From contig SKPR01000229.1 of NCBI GenBank assembly GCA_007119455.1, positions 1 through 10,352 of the forward strand: a stretch of 10,352 nucleotides of DNA, read 5' to 3'. Origin of the DNA: Candidatus Brevefilum sp. (GTDB lineage: Bacteria; Chloroflexota; Anaerolineae; Anaerolineales; Anaerolineaceae). The notes beneath the pieces are model-generated. The model was not told the origin of the DNA. It saw nothing but the letters and a program-made list of their open reading frames with translations, and made no database searches. The position numbers and the translations under genes were made by a program. Shown here piece after piece: positions 1-6,188 of this stretch; the first letter of the stretch is position 1, and every line of letters begins with the position of its first letter.

Positions 1-2
1 TA

Positions 3-1112
3 ACAGCCGAATCACTCATCATCTTATTGGGCATTATCTCAGCCAGTATGTTGGGAATATCAGTGTTTGCAGTCGGATCGATGATTTCTGCCTATGCTTC
101 AGCCAGCGAAACTGCCACACCGCGCTCATTTTCATTGGTGGTGTCTGATGATGTATCACAAAACGCTCTATCTTCCTTTATTGGCGCGTTTATATTCAGC
201 ATCGTGGCGCTGGTTGCTTTGGAAAACGGCATTTATGGAATACCCGGTCGATTTTTATTATTTTTGATTACCGTTGTTGTTTTTGCCCTGATCATCATCA
301 ATTTCTTAAGATGGCTGGACCGGATTGCCAGATTAGGTCGTTTAGGTAATACCATCGAAAAGGTCGAAGCGGCAACAGCGGATGCTCTAAGTTTTCGAGG
401 GGAAAAACCGAATATGGGTACGCGGCCAGGAACCCAAGAAAGGGACGGCGTACCGGTTTTTGCCAGTTCTATCGGCTATATTCAACGGATTGATATACCC
501 TCGTTACAGGCCAGAGCTGAGCATCTTGATGTTCATATTTCTATAGCAGCTCAACCAGGCACATTTACAGCACCAGATCAACCTCTGGCTTTTGTTCAGA
601 ACAAGAAGACTTCTGATCTTAATGCAGATGATATCGATGGCATCCTTGAAGCCTTTGTTGTTGGCAAAGATCGGGCTTTTGTTGAAGATCCCCGTTTTGG
701 CTTGATCGTTCTATCTGAAATCGCCAGCAGAGCTTTATCTCCCGCAGTCAATGACCCGGGGACGGCTATTGATATCATCAATACCTATGTACGGCTATTT
801 ACGATGTGGTCACAAACTGAACCAAATCGAGATGTAATATTTGATCGTATTTCCATGCCAGCGTTATCTGTTGATGACTTATTCGATGATGCTTTCAATG
901 CAATCGCTCGAGATGGTTCAGGAACAATTGAGGTAGTCGTTCGACTGCAAAAGGCCTTGATTTCTCTGGCGCGTTTTGATCCTGATAATTTTGGGAGAGT
1001 TGCCAGTGAACATGCTCGTCTTGCTTACCAATATGCCCAAAAAGGGCTCCAATTGCCGGAGGAGATAGCAAGGCTGGAATCGTTTGCACAGAAAATTGGC
1101 GTCGCTGATTAG
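3..1112 (+). CDS. DUF2254 family membrane protein, 5'-truncated by window edge
   Basis: Predicted integral membrane protein of the DUF2254 family; function unknown. The frame is open to the left edge: codons from position 3 read TAESLIILLGIISASMLG, so the TTG at 27 is not the true start and the N-terminus lies outside. Visible: a hydrophobic segment at the left edge, the family-like ASASETATPRSFS stretch (around residues 33-45 of the visible protein), then two hydrophobic segments (about 60-78 and 84-104) ending in a basic RWLDRIARLGRLG stretch. A soluble C-terminal half follows and holds the strongly family-like ALSPAVNDPGTAIDIINTY. The stop is TAG. No clear intrinsic terminator lies between it and the cold-shock gene, so some read-through is possible. 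The 370 visible residues compare with a usual length somewhat above 400. Family assignment is from pattern recognition; no function is claimed. Confidence 0.85.
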   Translation, partial: TAESLIILLGIISASMLGISVFAVGSMISAYASASETATPRSFSLVVSDDVSQNALSSFIGAFIFSIVALVALENGIYGIPGRFLLFLITVVVFALIIINFLRWLDRIARLGRLGNTIEKVEAATADALSFRGEKPNMGTRPGTQERDGVPVFASSIGYIQRIDIPSLQARAEHLDVHISIAAQPGTFTAPDQPLAFVQNKKTSDLNADDIDGILEAFVVGKDRAFVEDPRFGLIVLSEIASRALSPAVNDPGTAIDIINTYVRLFTMWSQTEPNRDVIFDRISMPALSVDDLFDDAFNAIARDGSGTIEVVVRLQKALISLARFDPDNFGRVASEHARLAYQYAQKGLQLPEEIARLESFAQKIGVAD

Positions 1113-1183
1113 TCTCACAAAGAAAAAGTTCAGCCTCTGGAATAGTACCGGTACCTCCCTGAAAGTAAAAGGTTTAGCAAACA

Positions 1184-1197
1184 TTGATCTGAGTCAA
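1184..1197 (+). promoter_or_regulatory. FNR/CRP-type box-like inverted repeat
   Basis: TTGATctgaGTCAA matches the FNR consensus TTGATnnnnATCAA at 9 of 10 defined positions. Its centre lies about 73 bp before the predicted csp start site, a position compatible with class I activation by an FNR/CRP-family protein. One isolated short site in an AT-rich intergenic region can arise by chance. Confidence 0.3.
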
Positions 1198-1229
1198 TCC
1201 AGTAGATATTCATCTGGCCGCGGGAATCG

Positions 1230-1257
1230 TTGACATAATCTTAATATGTGGTATTAT
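1230..1257 (+). promoter_or_regulatory. Sigma70-type promoter of the cold-shock gene
   Basis: A perfect -35 TTGACA (1230-1235), a 16-bp spacer and a -10 TATTAT (1252-1257) with a TGn extension (T1249 G1250). This is the best promoter in the window. Predicted start near 1263-1264, giving an untranslated leader of about 130 nt before the csp ATG, similar in size to the long leaders of cold-inducible csp genes. Confidence 0.75.
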
Positions 1258-1292
1258 CATATATGAAGTAATGTCAGTTTTGGTTAAGGTAT

Positions 1293-1334
1293 AAACCGTC
1301 CAGACTTGCGGAGACTGGGTGGTTTTTTATTTTG
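1293..1334 (+). terminator. Terminator-like hairpin in the csp 5' leader (candidate attenuator)
   Basis: AAACCGTCCAG (1293-1303) pairs along its full length with CTGGGTGGTTT (1315-1325), with two G-U pairs, around an 11-nt loop (1304-1314). A T-rich run follows (1323-1328 are all T, then ATTTT). This is the shape of an intrinsic terminator, yet it lies between the csp promoter and the csp start codon, about 30 nt into the transcript. It could act as an attenuator, or be the diverged terminator of a lost upstream gene. Hairpin and T-run are seen directly; the role is inference. Confidence 0.55.
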
Positions 1335-1393
1335 ATGATTGAACTGACACAATTAACAAGAATTTTAGTAACAACAAAAGGAAGCAAATTAGC

Positions 1394-1603
1394 ATGTCAG
1401 AAAAAGAAATCGGAACCGTAAAATGGTTCAATGACGCAAAAGGTTATGGTTTTATCGCTCGTGAACAAGGTGACGATGTTTTCGTACATCACACCGCCAT
1501 TCAGGGGTCAGGCTTTAAATCACTGCGAGAAGATCAACAGGTTGAATTCTCCGTGGAACAAGGTCCAAAAGGACTGCAAGCTGTCGACGTTCAACCTGTG
1601 TAA
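1394..1603 (+). CDS. csp: Cold-shock domain protein (CspA family)
   Basis: A 69-residue single cold-shock-domain protein that binds single-stranded nucleic acid in the cytoplasm; members act as RNA chaperones and transcription antiterminators. The RNP1 motif KGYGFI is at residues 16-21 and RNP2 VFVHH at 29-33, preceded by the typical GTVKWFNDAKG opening; the length is standard for the family. The start is supported by a purine-rich AGGAAG at 1379-1384, 9 nt before the ATG. The gene is monocistronic in appearance: its own promoter, an unusual leader hairpin upstream, and a strong terminator from 1632. Because CspA-type proteins can melt terminator hairpins, control of its own leader is conceivable, but that is inference. 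Which csp paralogue this is cannot be told from sequence alone. Confidence 0.97.
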   Translation: MSEKEIGTVKWFNDAKGYGFIAREQGDDVFVHHTAIQGSGFKSLREDQQVEFSVEQGPKGLQAVDVQPV

Positions 1604-1631
1604 CCTCCAGTAAAATTAAAAAGAATAAGAC

Positions 1632-1670
1632 ACCGGCCAGGTTTCCGCAAACTGGCCGGTTTTGATTTTA
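1632..1670 (+). terminator. Intrinsic terminator of csp, probably bidirectional
   Basis: ACCGGCCAG (1632-1640) pairs perfectly with CTGGCCGGT (1652-1660). TTT/AAA (1642-1644 with 1649-1651) extends the stem past a bulged G1641, with the CCGC loop at 1645-1648. TTTTGATTTTA follows on the + strand and, read in reverse, the strand is also T-rich, so it may serve the convergent gene ending at 1691 too. Confidence 0.85.
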
Positions 1671-1690
1671 AACTAGAGTGAACAAAAATC

Positions 1691-2251
1691 TTAAAGGTTG
1701 CCAAACTGCCCCAGCAGAGCCAGGATGGCAGGATCAATAATCGAACTGGGCAGCTCAGCAGCTTTATATTCATTGGCCCTCAGTGCTCGTTCGCGCAGGG
1801 TATGCCATAACACTTCCCGTTCATCCTGTGATTTGATCACCAGGTCGTTGATGGTTTGTGCGTCCTGAAACTGATCACCAGTGGTGTAGAAAAAAGTGAT
1901 CCGCTTCCAATCACCTGCGGGGATCGGGCGTTCCAATTGTTGAAGCGCACCAATCTGCAGCTTAAAGTATTCCTCATGAGCACGGGGATGGTCCGGTTCA
2001 TCACGTAATAAATCTCGCCGGCGGGTGAGCTCATGGCCCAGGATCTCGGCCACGTATGCGATTTGCCAGCGTTCCCCTTCGCCAAAGGCTTTGGTCTGGT
2101 AAAAGGCCAGGTAATCAACCGAGATAACTTTTGGAGCGCTCTTGAGAGGAATGCGATACCATCCAAATAGCCGGGCGATATCAAAATCGCGCTGGCCTGG
2201 CAAGACCGCAACAAGGATCAGGGCAGATTCGGGCAGTGTTTGGACCATCAT
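1691..2251 (-). CDS. Conserved-looking protein of unknown function
   Basis: I do not recognise this family with confidence. The frame allows a start at 2257, but GGAG ends only 2 nt before that ATG and sits 8 nt before the third-codon ATG at 2251, so 2251 is preferred (186 residues; a further ATG lies at 2248). There is no signal peptide or membrane segment. The protein is polar and acidic/basic mixed, with a central run rich in charged and aromatic residues (HELTRRRDLLRDEPDHPRAH, then EEYFKLQIGALQQLERPIP) followed by KRITFFYTTGDQF. The conserved-looking His, Arg and Tyr-Lys positions suggest a real folded domain rather than a spurious frame. It lies convergent to csp and downstream of a candidate extended -10 promoter, so it is probably transcribed alone. 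No function is proposed. Confidence 0.8.
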   Translation of the reverse strand: MMVQTLPESALILVAVLPGQRDFDIARLFGWYRIPLKSAPKVISVDYLAFYQTKAFGEGERWQIAYVAEILGHELTRRRDLLRDEPDHPRAHEEYFKLQIGALQQLERPIPAGDWKRITFFYTTGDQFQDAQTINDLVIKSQDEREVLWHTLRERALRANEYKAAELPSSIIDPAILALLGQFGNL

Positions 2252-2275
2252 TCCCATTTCTCCGATTTTAAGGGC

Positions 2276-2284
2276 ATTGTATCA
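2276..2284 (-). promoter_or_regulatory. Extended -10 promoter candidate for the unknown gene
   Basis: On the minus strand TGATACAAT (2284 to 2276) fits the extended -10 pattern TGnTATAAT with one mismatch. The predicted start near 2269 would leave a short leader carrying the GGAG at about 2264-2261. No convincing -35 is present, because the upstream bases belong to the neighbouring terminator. Confidence 0.4.
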
Positions 2285-2295
2285 TAAAAACGAAT

Positions 2296-2330
2296 AAAAA
2301 ACCCCCGGTGATTTGATCATAGCCGGGGGA
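2296..2330 (-). terminator. Intrinsic terminator after the PLP enzyme gene
   Basis: On the minus strand CCCCCGG (2329-2323) pairs with CCGGGGG (2308-2302) around a 14-nt loop and is followed by six Ts (2301-2296) and a further T-rich stretch. It lies 36 nt past the stop at 2366, so it ends the long minus-strand gene run. Confidence 0.9.
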
Positions 2331-2365
2331 TTTTCTAACTGTAAAGCTCAATCAATCAACGGAGA

Positions 2366-3832
2366 TTAAATCAAGCCAACGCGCTCATTGAATTCTTCAA
2401 TTTTGGCATCAATTTCGGGAATCTGCGCCTGGAGTTCAGTCCAGTAATCACGCTGGTACCATTGGTCCTGGATTTCTTCAAAGGTCTTGCCCTGCTGTTC
2501 GACCCAGGTGAAGTACTTCAGGTTATGGATTCGTTTCTGGCCCATATAGGTCAGGTCTTCCATGTAATTGGGGGTGGTACCCTTCAGCCAGCGAGCATCA
2601 TCGGCTGCAGCATTTTTCTGTGAGTATTCGCCCATCTCTTCATGCAGTTCGACCAGGCGGCTTTCATAAAGCTCCATACCATCTGTCAAAACGGTCACCA
2701 CAATATCGTTCTCAGTGAGCTCCAGGTATTTGGCTGTCTTGATGGCTGTCAAGACATTCGAAATCCCTGAGAATCCAAGTAAATCAAGGTTATCGATCAG
2801 TTCTACAGGAACACCAGTTTTTGCGAGGTAGGCCTTGCCTTCGGGTTCATTGAAGAGGCGGGCCAGATTGACGACTGCGTTATCGTCTATGGCAACGACA
2901 AAATCGGTGTTGGCTGTATTATGGATCCAGGGCACGTGTTTATCGCCAATGCCCTCGATGCGATGGGCGCCGAAGCCGTTGTTTAAAAGTGTGGGGCATT
3001 GAACTGCTTCGGAAGCTGCAATATAACTGGCGGGGAAGCGCTGTTTCATGTAATCACCACTGGCAATGGTCCCAGCTGAACCGGTGGCAGAAACCATTCC
3101 ACGGTATTCATCGTTGGGGCCGGCAATCTGTTTGACCAGTTCTTCCATGGCATGACCGGTAATGTAGTAATGCCAGAGGTAATTGCCAAATTCGTCGAAC
3201 TGGTTGAAGATCATCAGGTCTTCACCGGAATTGCGCAGTTCCCAGCATTTATCAAAGATTTCCTTGACGTTGGATTCTGATCCGGGTGTTTTGATGGTTT
3301 CACCAGCGATGTTCGCCAACCAGTCAAAGCGCTCCTGGCTCATGCCTTCGGGCAGGATGGCGATTGATTCAGTGGCCAGCAAGGCTGAATCGAAAGCGCC
3401 ACCGCGGCAGTAATTACCGGTTGAAGGCCACACGGCTTTTTGTTGGGTGGGGTCAAATTGACCTGTCACCAGCCTGGGCACCAAACAACCGAAGGCCGCG
3501 CCGACTTTATGAGCCCCGGTTGGGAACCACTTGCCCACCAGAGCAACGATCCGGGCAGGTGTGCCGGTCAGGCTCTCAGGAAATTCCATGAAGTTCAAGC
3601 CGCCATAAAGGCCACCATGGGATTTGGGTTCGTTATACCAGGTAATCCGGAAGAGGTTACGCGGGTGCAGATCCCATAATCCGATGTCCTTCAGTTCTTC
3701 TTTGAATTTATTCGGTATCCGGCTGGGATCACGCATTTGTTCAAAGGTGGGGATGATGATGTTACGCTCACGAACACGCTCAATGGTGCGTTCGAGGCGG
3801 TCGGGGTGCATTGTTAAATCTATTTTAGCCAT
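2366..3832 (-). CDS. Fold-type II PLP-dependent enzyme, TrpB/cysteine-synthase-like, substrate unknown
   Basis: A 488-residue protein with the marks of fold-type II PLP enzymes. TGAHK at 105-109 matches the TrpB lysine context, making K109 the likely Schiff-base lysine. STGN at 137-140 would contact the PLP ring. The glycine-rich SATGSAGT at 248-255 would hold the PLP phosphate, and RIEGIGDKHVPW (291-302) recalls the GIGAGFIP segment of cysteine synthases. It is longer than CysK (about 310) or TrpB (about 400), with an N-terminal extension of roughly 85 residues and a long C-terminal tail. It lacks TrpB-specific context, and no trpA is nearby. Such proteins are often labelled PLP-dependent protein beta subunit; the reaction is not known to me. 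AGGAG ends 7 nt before the ATG. It appears to have its own promoter and operator (3850-3900) and terminator. A beta-elimination or beta-replacement on an amino acid is the cautious guess. Confidence 0.9.
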   Translation of the reverse strand: MAKIDLTMHPDRLERTIERVRERNIIIPTFEQMRDPSRIPNKFKEELKDIGLWDLHPRNLFRITWYNEPKSHGGLYGGLNFMEFPESLTGTPARIVALVGKWFPTGAHKVGAAFGCLVPRLVTGQFDPTQQKAVWPSTGNYCRGGAFDSALLATESIAILPEGMSQERFDWLANIAGETIKTPGSESNVKEIFDKCWELRNSGEDLMIFNQFDEFGNYLWHYYITGHAMEELVKQIAGPNDEYRGMVSATGSAGTIASGDYMKQRFPASYIAASEAVQCPTLLNNGFGAHRIEGIGDKHVPWIHNTANTDFVVAIDDNAVVNLARLFNEPEGKAYLAKTGVPVELIDNLDLLGFSGISNVLTAIKTAKYLELTENDIVVTVLTDGMELYESRLVELHEEMGEYSQKNAAADDARWLKGTTPNYMEDLTYMGQKRIHNLKYFTWVEQQGKTFEEIQDQWYQRDYWTELQAQIPEIDAKIEEFNERVGLI

Positions 3833-3849
3833 TAAGGGTCTCCTTCATA

Positions 3850-3862
3850 ATTGTCAGACAAT
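3850..3862 (-). promoter_or_regulatory. Palindromic operator-like site, FadR-type GntR consensus
   Basis: ATTGTC-A-GACAAT is a perfect 13-bp palindrome. Its inner 11 bases match the FadR-subfamily GntR operator consensus TnGTnnnACnA at every defined position. It lies just downstream of a -10 box (3877-3872) and upstream of the ribosome-binding site, where a bound repressor would block initiation. The GntR protein encoded in this window is of the HutC type, so a different regulator would be expected to bind. Confidence 0.45.
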
Positions 3863-3871
3863 AGCCTGATA

Positions 3872-3900
3872 ATTATATCTTATTTGATATGTGTTGACAT
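3872..3900 (-). promoter_or_regulatory. Internal promoter for the PLP enzyme gene
   Basis: On the minus strand a perfect -10 TATAAT (3877-3872) lies 17 bp from ATGTCA (3900-3895), which matches four of six bases of TTGACA. The predicted start is near 3865. It sits in the 78-nt gap between the glycosyltransferase stop and the PLP gene start. Confidence 0.5.
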
Positions 3901-3910
3901 CTTATTTAAT

Positions 3911-4861
3911 TCAGTCTTCTGTACCTTCAAAATCAACTGGGGACTCAGCCACAATATATAGCGGCCTCCCTTTGGATTCGTCGTAAATACGGCCGATATA
4001 TTCACCGATGATCCCGAGAAAGATCAGCTGTACGCCACCCAAAAACAGCACCATGATGAGGGTCGTGGCCTGCCCAAGCAGGGTTATGCCCGTGGTCAAC
4101 CGCAATATGCCCACCACGAGTATGGCAATAACACTCAGTCCTGTGGTGATAAAGCCCAGATAGGTGGCCAGCTGCAGAGGAAAATAAGAAAAGCTGGTAA
4201 CGGCATTTAAAGCCAGCCGGAGCATTTTGCTGAAGGGGTATTTTGTTTCCCCTGCGTAACGCGGTTTTCTTTTGTACTTGACACCAATCTGGCGAAAGCC
4301 TACCCAGGCTGACATTCCGCGCAGGAAGCGGTGCTTCTCACGCATTTGCTTCATCACAGCCACCACTTTTTTATCCATCAGCCGAAAGTCACCCGTATCA
4401 AGGGGAATATTCACATCTGTGATGCGGAAGATCAGGCGATAAAAGAGAGATGCCGTTGTCTTTTTAAACCAGGATTCGCCTTCACGTTCCTCCCGGACGG
4501 CATAGACCACCTCGTAGCCAGCACGCCATTGTTCTATCAAGTCCAGAATGACTTCTGGCGGATCTTGCAGGTCTGCATCAATGATCACCACCGCATCACC
4601 CCGGCTGAAATCAATGCCGGCCGAAACAGCGATCTGGTGCCCAAAATTTCGGGCGAAGATCACCGGGCGGACACGAGCATCGTTTTCTGCCAGTTTCCGG
4701 ATGACGTCGGTTGAACCATCTGATGACCCATCGTCCACCAGAATCAATTCCCAGGGCTCACCGGTTTGATCCATCACATCCCTGACGCGCGGGTACAGCT
4801 CTGGAAGATTTTCCAGTTCGTTATAGATGGGGGCAATCACCGTAAAAACCGGTGGTTTCAT
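3911..4861 (-). CDS. GT2 family glycosyltransferase with two C-terminal membrane segments (DPM1/GtrB/ArnC-like)
   Basis: A 316-residue inverting glycosyltransferase of family GT2, expected to transfer a sugar from a nucleotide donor to undecaprenyl phosphate at the inner face of the membrane. Seen: the N-terminal FTVIAPIYNE strand, VDDGS at 42-46, the metal-binding DADLQD at 95-100, the GDFRLM acceptor region at 157-162, and the RKPRYAGETKYPFSKM segment (198-213) typical of polyprenyl-phosphate glycosyltransferases. Two hydrophobic spans follow, about 231-256 and 264-290, with GEYIGRIYDESKGRP after the second as in this subfamily. Its ATG overlaps the stop of the upstream PLP gene by four bases (ATGA), implying translational coupling. 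A cell-envelope enzyme coupled to a PLP enzyme gene is odd. The sugar transferred cannot be read from sequence. Confidence 0.95.
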   Translation of the reverse strand: MKPPVFTVIAPIYNELENLPELYPRVRDVMDQTGEPWELILVDDGSSDGSTDVIRKLAENDARVRPVIFARNFGHQIAVSAGIDFSRGDAVVIIDADLQDPPEVILDLIEQWRAGYEVVYAVREEREGESWFKKTTASLFYRLIFRITDVNIPLDTGDFRLMDKKVVAVMKQMREKHRFLRGMSAWVGFRQIGVKYKRKPRYAGETKYPFSKMLRLALNAVTSFSYFPLQLATYLGFITTGLSVIAILVVGILRLTTGITLLGQATTLIMVLFLGGVQLIFLGIIGEYIGRIYDESKGRPLYIVAESPVDFEGTED

Positions 4862-6105
4862 TGAATGACCTTTTTCACCGCATCCAGAGTGGGTTCAATG
4901 ATTGGCGCTTCTGATATAGCCTGCATGGCGGCTTTCACATCCTTCAAACCGCTGCCCGTACTGAGGACCAGAATGGGATCATCCGCTTCAACCAGGTTAT
5001 CTTCCACGGCCTTCGCCAAGCCGGCATATGCCGTAGCAGCGGCGGGTTCGGCGAAAATGCTCACCCGGCCGAGTTCGGCAATGGCAGCCAAGATGGCTTC
5101 ATCAGGTACTGTAATATAGGTTCCTCCGGTTTCACGGGCAGCACGCACCGCACGAACGCCGTCGCGGGGCAGGTCGACGGAGATACTATCGGCCAGGGTA
5201 TCTGCTGCAACCGGTTTGATCGTTTCATCACCCTGGTGGAAGGTGTTGGCGATGGCGGCTGACCCTGTCGATTGGACGCCCATAATGCGGGGAACCTCAG
5301 AGAGCCAGCCCAGGGCATGCAGGTCCTTGAAGCCTTTGTGTACACCTGAGATGATATTGCCGTCACCAACCGGGATGAAGACCGTCAGGCGTTTCCCGTC
5401 TTGCGGAAGGCGCCGGATGACCTGTTCCCAAATTTCAAAACCGGCCGTCTTCTTACCTTCTGCGGTAAAGGGGTTAAAGCCGGTATTTCGATTGTACCAA
5501 CCAAAGTTGTGGGTGGCTTCGATACTCAAATCAAAGGCCTGATCGTAGTTGCCGTCCACCAGTAAAACACGTGCACCAAACACAATCAATTGGGCAATTT
5601 TTGCAGGTGGCGCAGTTTTTGGGGCAAAGATCACGGCCTTGGCGCCCACAGCAGCAGCCATCCCTGCCAGCGCCGCACCCGCATTACCGGTTGAGGCGGC
5701 TACGGTCACCTCTGCGCCAATCTGGGCAGCCCGGGCCACCACGATGGCACTGGCGCGATCCTTGAATGAGGCAGTGGGATTTGGGCTTTCATCCTTAACC
5801 CATAAATTTTGCAAACCCAACTGCTCAGCCAACCGCACTGGCTTATAGACCGGGGTCCAACCGGCCCGGCGCAAGGGGGTCCCGATACCACCGGGATTGA
5901 AAACCGGCAGCAGGTTCAAATACCGCCACAGCGATGCCTCCGGTAAATCCATGAATTTTTCGGGGGAGTTTTCAGCATTGATGGCATCATAATTCAGAAT
6001 GACATCGAGGTTTCCGCCATCCTTGGGACAGGTGTAGGTGACCTCTTCAGGTTCGTAATCCGAGCCACAGAGTGAACAGGTAAAGTGAGAAAATTTATGC
6101 TTCAT
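4858..6105 (-). CDS. Threonine-synthase-like PLP enzyme with N-terminal zinc-ribbon-like motif
   Basis: A 415-residue fold-type II PLP enzyme of the threonine synthase family (COG0498-like), which normally converts O-phosphohomoserine to threonine. SFKDR at 113-117 places the PLP lysine at K115; STGNAG is at 138-143 and the glycine-rich GDGNIISG at 247-254. The N-terminus has C10-x2-C13 and C26-P-K-D-G-G, a zinc ribbon in which the fourth Cys is replaced (Asp29 could stand in). An in-frame ATG at 6117 has no ribosome-binding site, whereas GGGAAG sits 4 nt before the ATG at 6105, so 6105 is preferred. No homoserine-pathway gene (thrA, thrB, asd) is nearby. The neighbours are carbamoyl-group catabolism genes and a glycosyltransferase translated from an overlapping ATGA. 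True threonine synthase remains the default; a related lyase for a pathway intermediate is the alternative. Confidence 0.92.
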   Translation of the reverse strand: MKHKFSHFTCSLCGSDYEPEEVTYTCPKDGGNLDVILNYDAINAENSPEKFMDLPEASLWRYLNLLPVFNPGGIGTPLRRAGWTPVYKPVRLAEQLGLQNLWVKDESPNPTASFKDRASAIVVARAAQIGAEVTVAASTGNAGAALAGMAAAVGAKAVIFAPKTAPPAKIAQLIVFGARVLLVDGNYDQAFDLSIEATHNFGWYNRNTGFNPFTAEGKKTAGFEIWEQVIRRLPQDGKRLTVFIPVGDGNIISGVHKGFKDLHALGWLSEVPRIMGVQSTGSAAIANTFHQGDETIKPVAADTLADSISVDLPRDGVRAVRAARETGGTYITVPDEAILAAIAELGRVSIFAEPAAATAYAGLAKAVEDNLVEADDPILVLSTGSGLKDVKAAMQAISEAPIIEPTLDAVKKVIQ

Positions 6106-6140
6106 AGGGCTTCCCATTCAGATTGAGTTGACGAGCGATA

Positions 6141-6178
6141 ATAAAAAGGGCTGCTATCAAAATTATAGCAGCCCCTTT
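6141..6178 (-). terminator. Intrinsic terminator after carbamate kinase
   Basis: On the minus strand GGGCTGCTAT (6174-6165) pairs perfectly with ATAGCAGCCC (6157-6148) around a 7-nt loop. TTTTTATTAT (6147-6138) follows. It lies 10 nt past the carbamate kinase stop and about 36 nt before the next gene, so it splits the gene run. The minus-strand bases at 6167-6162 read TATAAT, a chance or real -10 box, but no -35 at proper spacing was found. Confidence 0.8.
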
Positions 6179-6188
6179 ACAATTTTTA

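Noticed and set aside
1147..1154. TACCGGTA palindrome after the DUF2254 gene as a terminator
   Set aside because: Eight bases with no loop and no T-run.
1335..1421. Possible 28-codon upstream frame in the csp leader, overlapping the csp start
   Set aside because: The ATG follows directly on the T-run of the leader hairpin with no ribosome-binding site, and the peptide looks like nothing particular.
2366..3832. Tryptophan synthase beta chain (trpB) or OrtB thiolase subunit
   Set aside because: TGAHK resembles TrpB, but the rest does not, no trpA is present, and the SFKDR context of OrtB is absent.
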